A stretch of 14,211 bases of DNA from CAISTG01 sp964455185. Its GTDB lineage: Bacteria; Patescibacteriota; Patescibacteriia; 2-01-FULL-39-33. Numbering within the stretch: position 1 is the stretch's first letter; each line of letters begins with the position of its first letter. The stretch is taken from assembly GCA_964455185.1 (NCBI GenBank), contig CAYVUR010000019.1, positions 1 to 14,211 of the forward strand, in the 5' to 3' direction. Shown here piece after piece: positions 12,833 through 14,211 of this stretch. A model generated the notes under the pieces. That model was not told where the DNA came from, searched no databases, and saw only the letters and a list, made by a program, of their open reading frames with translations. A program made the translations under genes and the position numbers.

Positions 12833-14203
12833 ATGAAAATAAATTCTAAAATTTTAAGAGAGTATGATATTCGTGGCAAATACCCTCAAGAAATTGATGA
12901 AAAGACTGCTTATGCTTTAGGATTGGCTTTTGCTAAATTTATTAAAGCTAAGCAAGTAATTGTAGGACGTGATACTAGATTGGAATCAGAAAAGATTTTT
13001 TGGGCTTTTATTGCTGGTTTATCAAAAGCTAAGGTTAAAGTTTTTAGTTTAGGAGTTTGTGCTACGCCAGAATTATTTTTTGCTGTTGGTATTAAAAAGT
13101 TTGATGGAGGGTGTATGGTGACTGCCTCGCATTCACCCATTGAACAAACTGGCCTTAAAATGTGTGACTCTCAGGGGCGTTGTTTTGGTATGTCTAATGA
13201 TTTAAATAAGATTATTAAATTAGCAAATAAAGTTAAAGTAGATAATTTAAATAATCTTAAAGGAGAGATACAATTTATTTCTATTTCTTTAGCATATAAG
13301 AATTTTTTAAAATCAATAATTGATTTTAAAAAACTTACTGGATTTAAAATAATATTAGATGCTTCTGGTGGTTCGGGGGCAAGATTAGCAGAAGAAATTT
13401 TTGCTGATTTGCCTCTTTATTCGCTTCGTATGAATTTTCATGCTAATGATAAATATCCCGACCATGGCCCTAATCCTTTATTGAAAGAAAATCAAAGTTT
13501 AATAATTAAGGAAATTAAAAAATTTAAAGCTGATTTAGGAATTATTTTTGATGGCGATGGTGATCGAGCTATTTTTGTAGATGAGACCGGAGCCATAGTA
13601 GAGCCGTATTATATTAATTGTTTATTATCTGAAATTATTTTGAATAAGAAAAAACATCAAAAAATATTAGTAGATGCTCGATTAAATTTAGGAATAAAAA
13701 ATGTTATTGAAACTAATGGAGGCAAAGTTATTTTTAATCGTAGTGGTTATACTAATATCGTTCGTACTATGGAAGCAAGAAAAATTATTTTTGGCTGTGA
13801 AAATTCAGGACATTTTATGTTTAATTTTTCTTGGATAAAGGGTAGAAAAAATTATGTTTATGGTGAAGTAATTTTGCCAGTTTTAATGGTGTTAGAATAT
13901 TTAAAAGATAAAAAAATTAGTTTATCAAAAGCAGTATCTAAATTTAAAAAGAATTATCTAATTTCAGGAGAAATTAATCTTCCAATAAAAAATTTTGATA
14001 ATTTAAAAAATAAAATCAAACAACAATTTAAAAATGAGAGCTTTAATGAAATTGATGGTTTATCGGTAGTATCCAAATCGGAAGAATGGTTTTTTAATAT
14101 TCGCCTCTCTCATACTGAACCATTGATTAGATTAAATATTGAAGCTAAAAATATTAAACAATTGGTAAAATTAAAAAGAAAATTATTAGAGATAATTAAT
14201 TAA
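12833..14203 (+). CDS. phosphomannomutase/phosphoglucomutase (alpha-D-phosphohexomutase)
   Basis: Interconverts hexose-6-phosphates and hexose-1-phosphates (mannose and/or glucose), feeding sugar-nucleotide synthesis. All four active-site loops are found in order in the complete 456-aa protein. The phosphoserine loop TASHSP has catalytic S99. The magnesium-binding DGDGDR lies at 240-245, the sugar-recognition GCENSGH at 321-327, and the phosphate-binding RLSHTEP at 424-430. The N-terminal ILREYDIRGKYP is the ManB/AlgC signature. Two loops deviate slightly: Ser in place of the usual Asn in TASHNP, and Cys before the Glu in the sugar loop; catalytic residues are kept. The DGDGDR and ENSGH pattern supports dual glucose/mannose use rather than phosphoglucosamine mutase. 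It follows the Trm9-like gene by 26 nt, with no Shine-Dalgarno. It pairs metabolically with the PGI/PMI at 3946-5016. The window ends just after its stop, so its terminator is not seen. Confidence 0.9.
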   Translation: MKINSKILREYDIRGKYPQEIDEKTAYALGLAFAKFIKAKQVIVGRDTRLESEKIFWAFIAGLSKAKVKVFSLGVCATPELFFAVGIKKFDGGCMVTASHSPIEQTGLKMCDSQGRCFGMSNDLNKIIKLANKVKVDNLNNLKGEIQFISISLAYKNFLKSIIDFKKLTGFKIILDASGGSGARLAEEIFADLPLYSLRMNFHANDKYPDHGPNPLLKENQSLIIKEIKKFKADLGIIFDGDGDRAIFVDETGAIVEPYYINCLLSEIILNKKKHQKILVDARLNLGIKNVIETNGGKVIFNRSGYTNIVRTMEARKIIFGCENSGHFMFNFSWIKGRKNYVYGEVILPVLMVLEYLKDKKISLSKAVSKFKKNYLISGEINLPIKNFDNLKNKIKQQFKNESFNEIDGLSVVSKSEEWFFNIRLSHTEPLIRLNIEAKNIKQLVKLKRKLLEIIN

Positions 14204-14211
14204 AATATTTT

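Overview
The window is strongly AT-rich, single-gene-dense bacterial DNA that looks like a Patescibacteria (Candidate Phyla Radiation) genome. The evidence is a tandem array of small VirB2/TrbC-type pilin-like proteins, an archaeal-type bifunctional phosphoglucose/phosphomannose isomerase, an Elp3 radical-SAM/GNAT protein, and the order RNase Y, YmdB-type phosphoesterase, HU. The lineage call is inference; no rRNA, tRNA or ribosomal protein is present to confirm it. An 18-N run at 1455-1472 shows it comes from a scaffolded draft assembly.

Layout. 22-1416 is a solute-binding lipoprotein. 1486-3833 is a run of five paralogous two-helix pilin-like genes, closed by a strong bidirectional terminator (about 3871-3899). 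3946-5016 (minus) is the PGI/PMI isomerase. It is divergent from 5093-6652, a DHH phosphoesterase (NrnA-like) followed by clpP, and the two promoters overlap. 6653-7519 is mostly non-coding: a small Cys/His-rich gene on the minus strand, a bidirectional terminator, and a long structured leader for RNase Y. 7520-10259 is rny, ymdB-like and hup, ended by a 36-bp perfect palindrome. 10396-11964 (minus) is elp3. 12057-14203 holds a Trm9-like methyltransferase and a phosphomannomutase/phosphoglucomutase.

How the genes may work together. The lipoprotein and pilin array form a cell-surface module: one tethered binding protein and five secreted, membrane-inserted pilin-like subunits, with no secretion ATPase in view. 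PGI/PMI and the phosphohexomutase connect fructose-6-P, glucose-6-P, mannose-6-P and the hexose-1-phosphates used for sugar nucleotides. RNase Y, the NrnA-like protein and YmdB are RNA-turnover functions, and ClpP handles proteolysis.

The most interesting pairing is elp3 divergently next to a methyltransferase with Trm9/ALKBH8-like sequence signatures. In eukaryotes Elp3 makes cm5U34 in tRNA and Trm9 methylates it to mcm5U34, so this may be a compact bacterial version of that wobble-uridine pathway. At the regulatory level, most genes lack a Shine-Dalgarno sequence. The three that have a clear one (pilin 3, the Cys/His protein, rny) include two preceded by hairpins that could control access to it.
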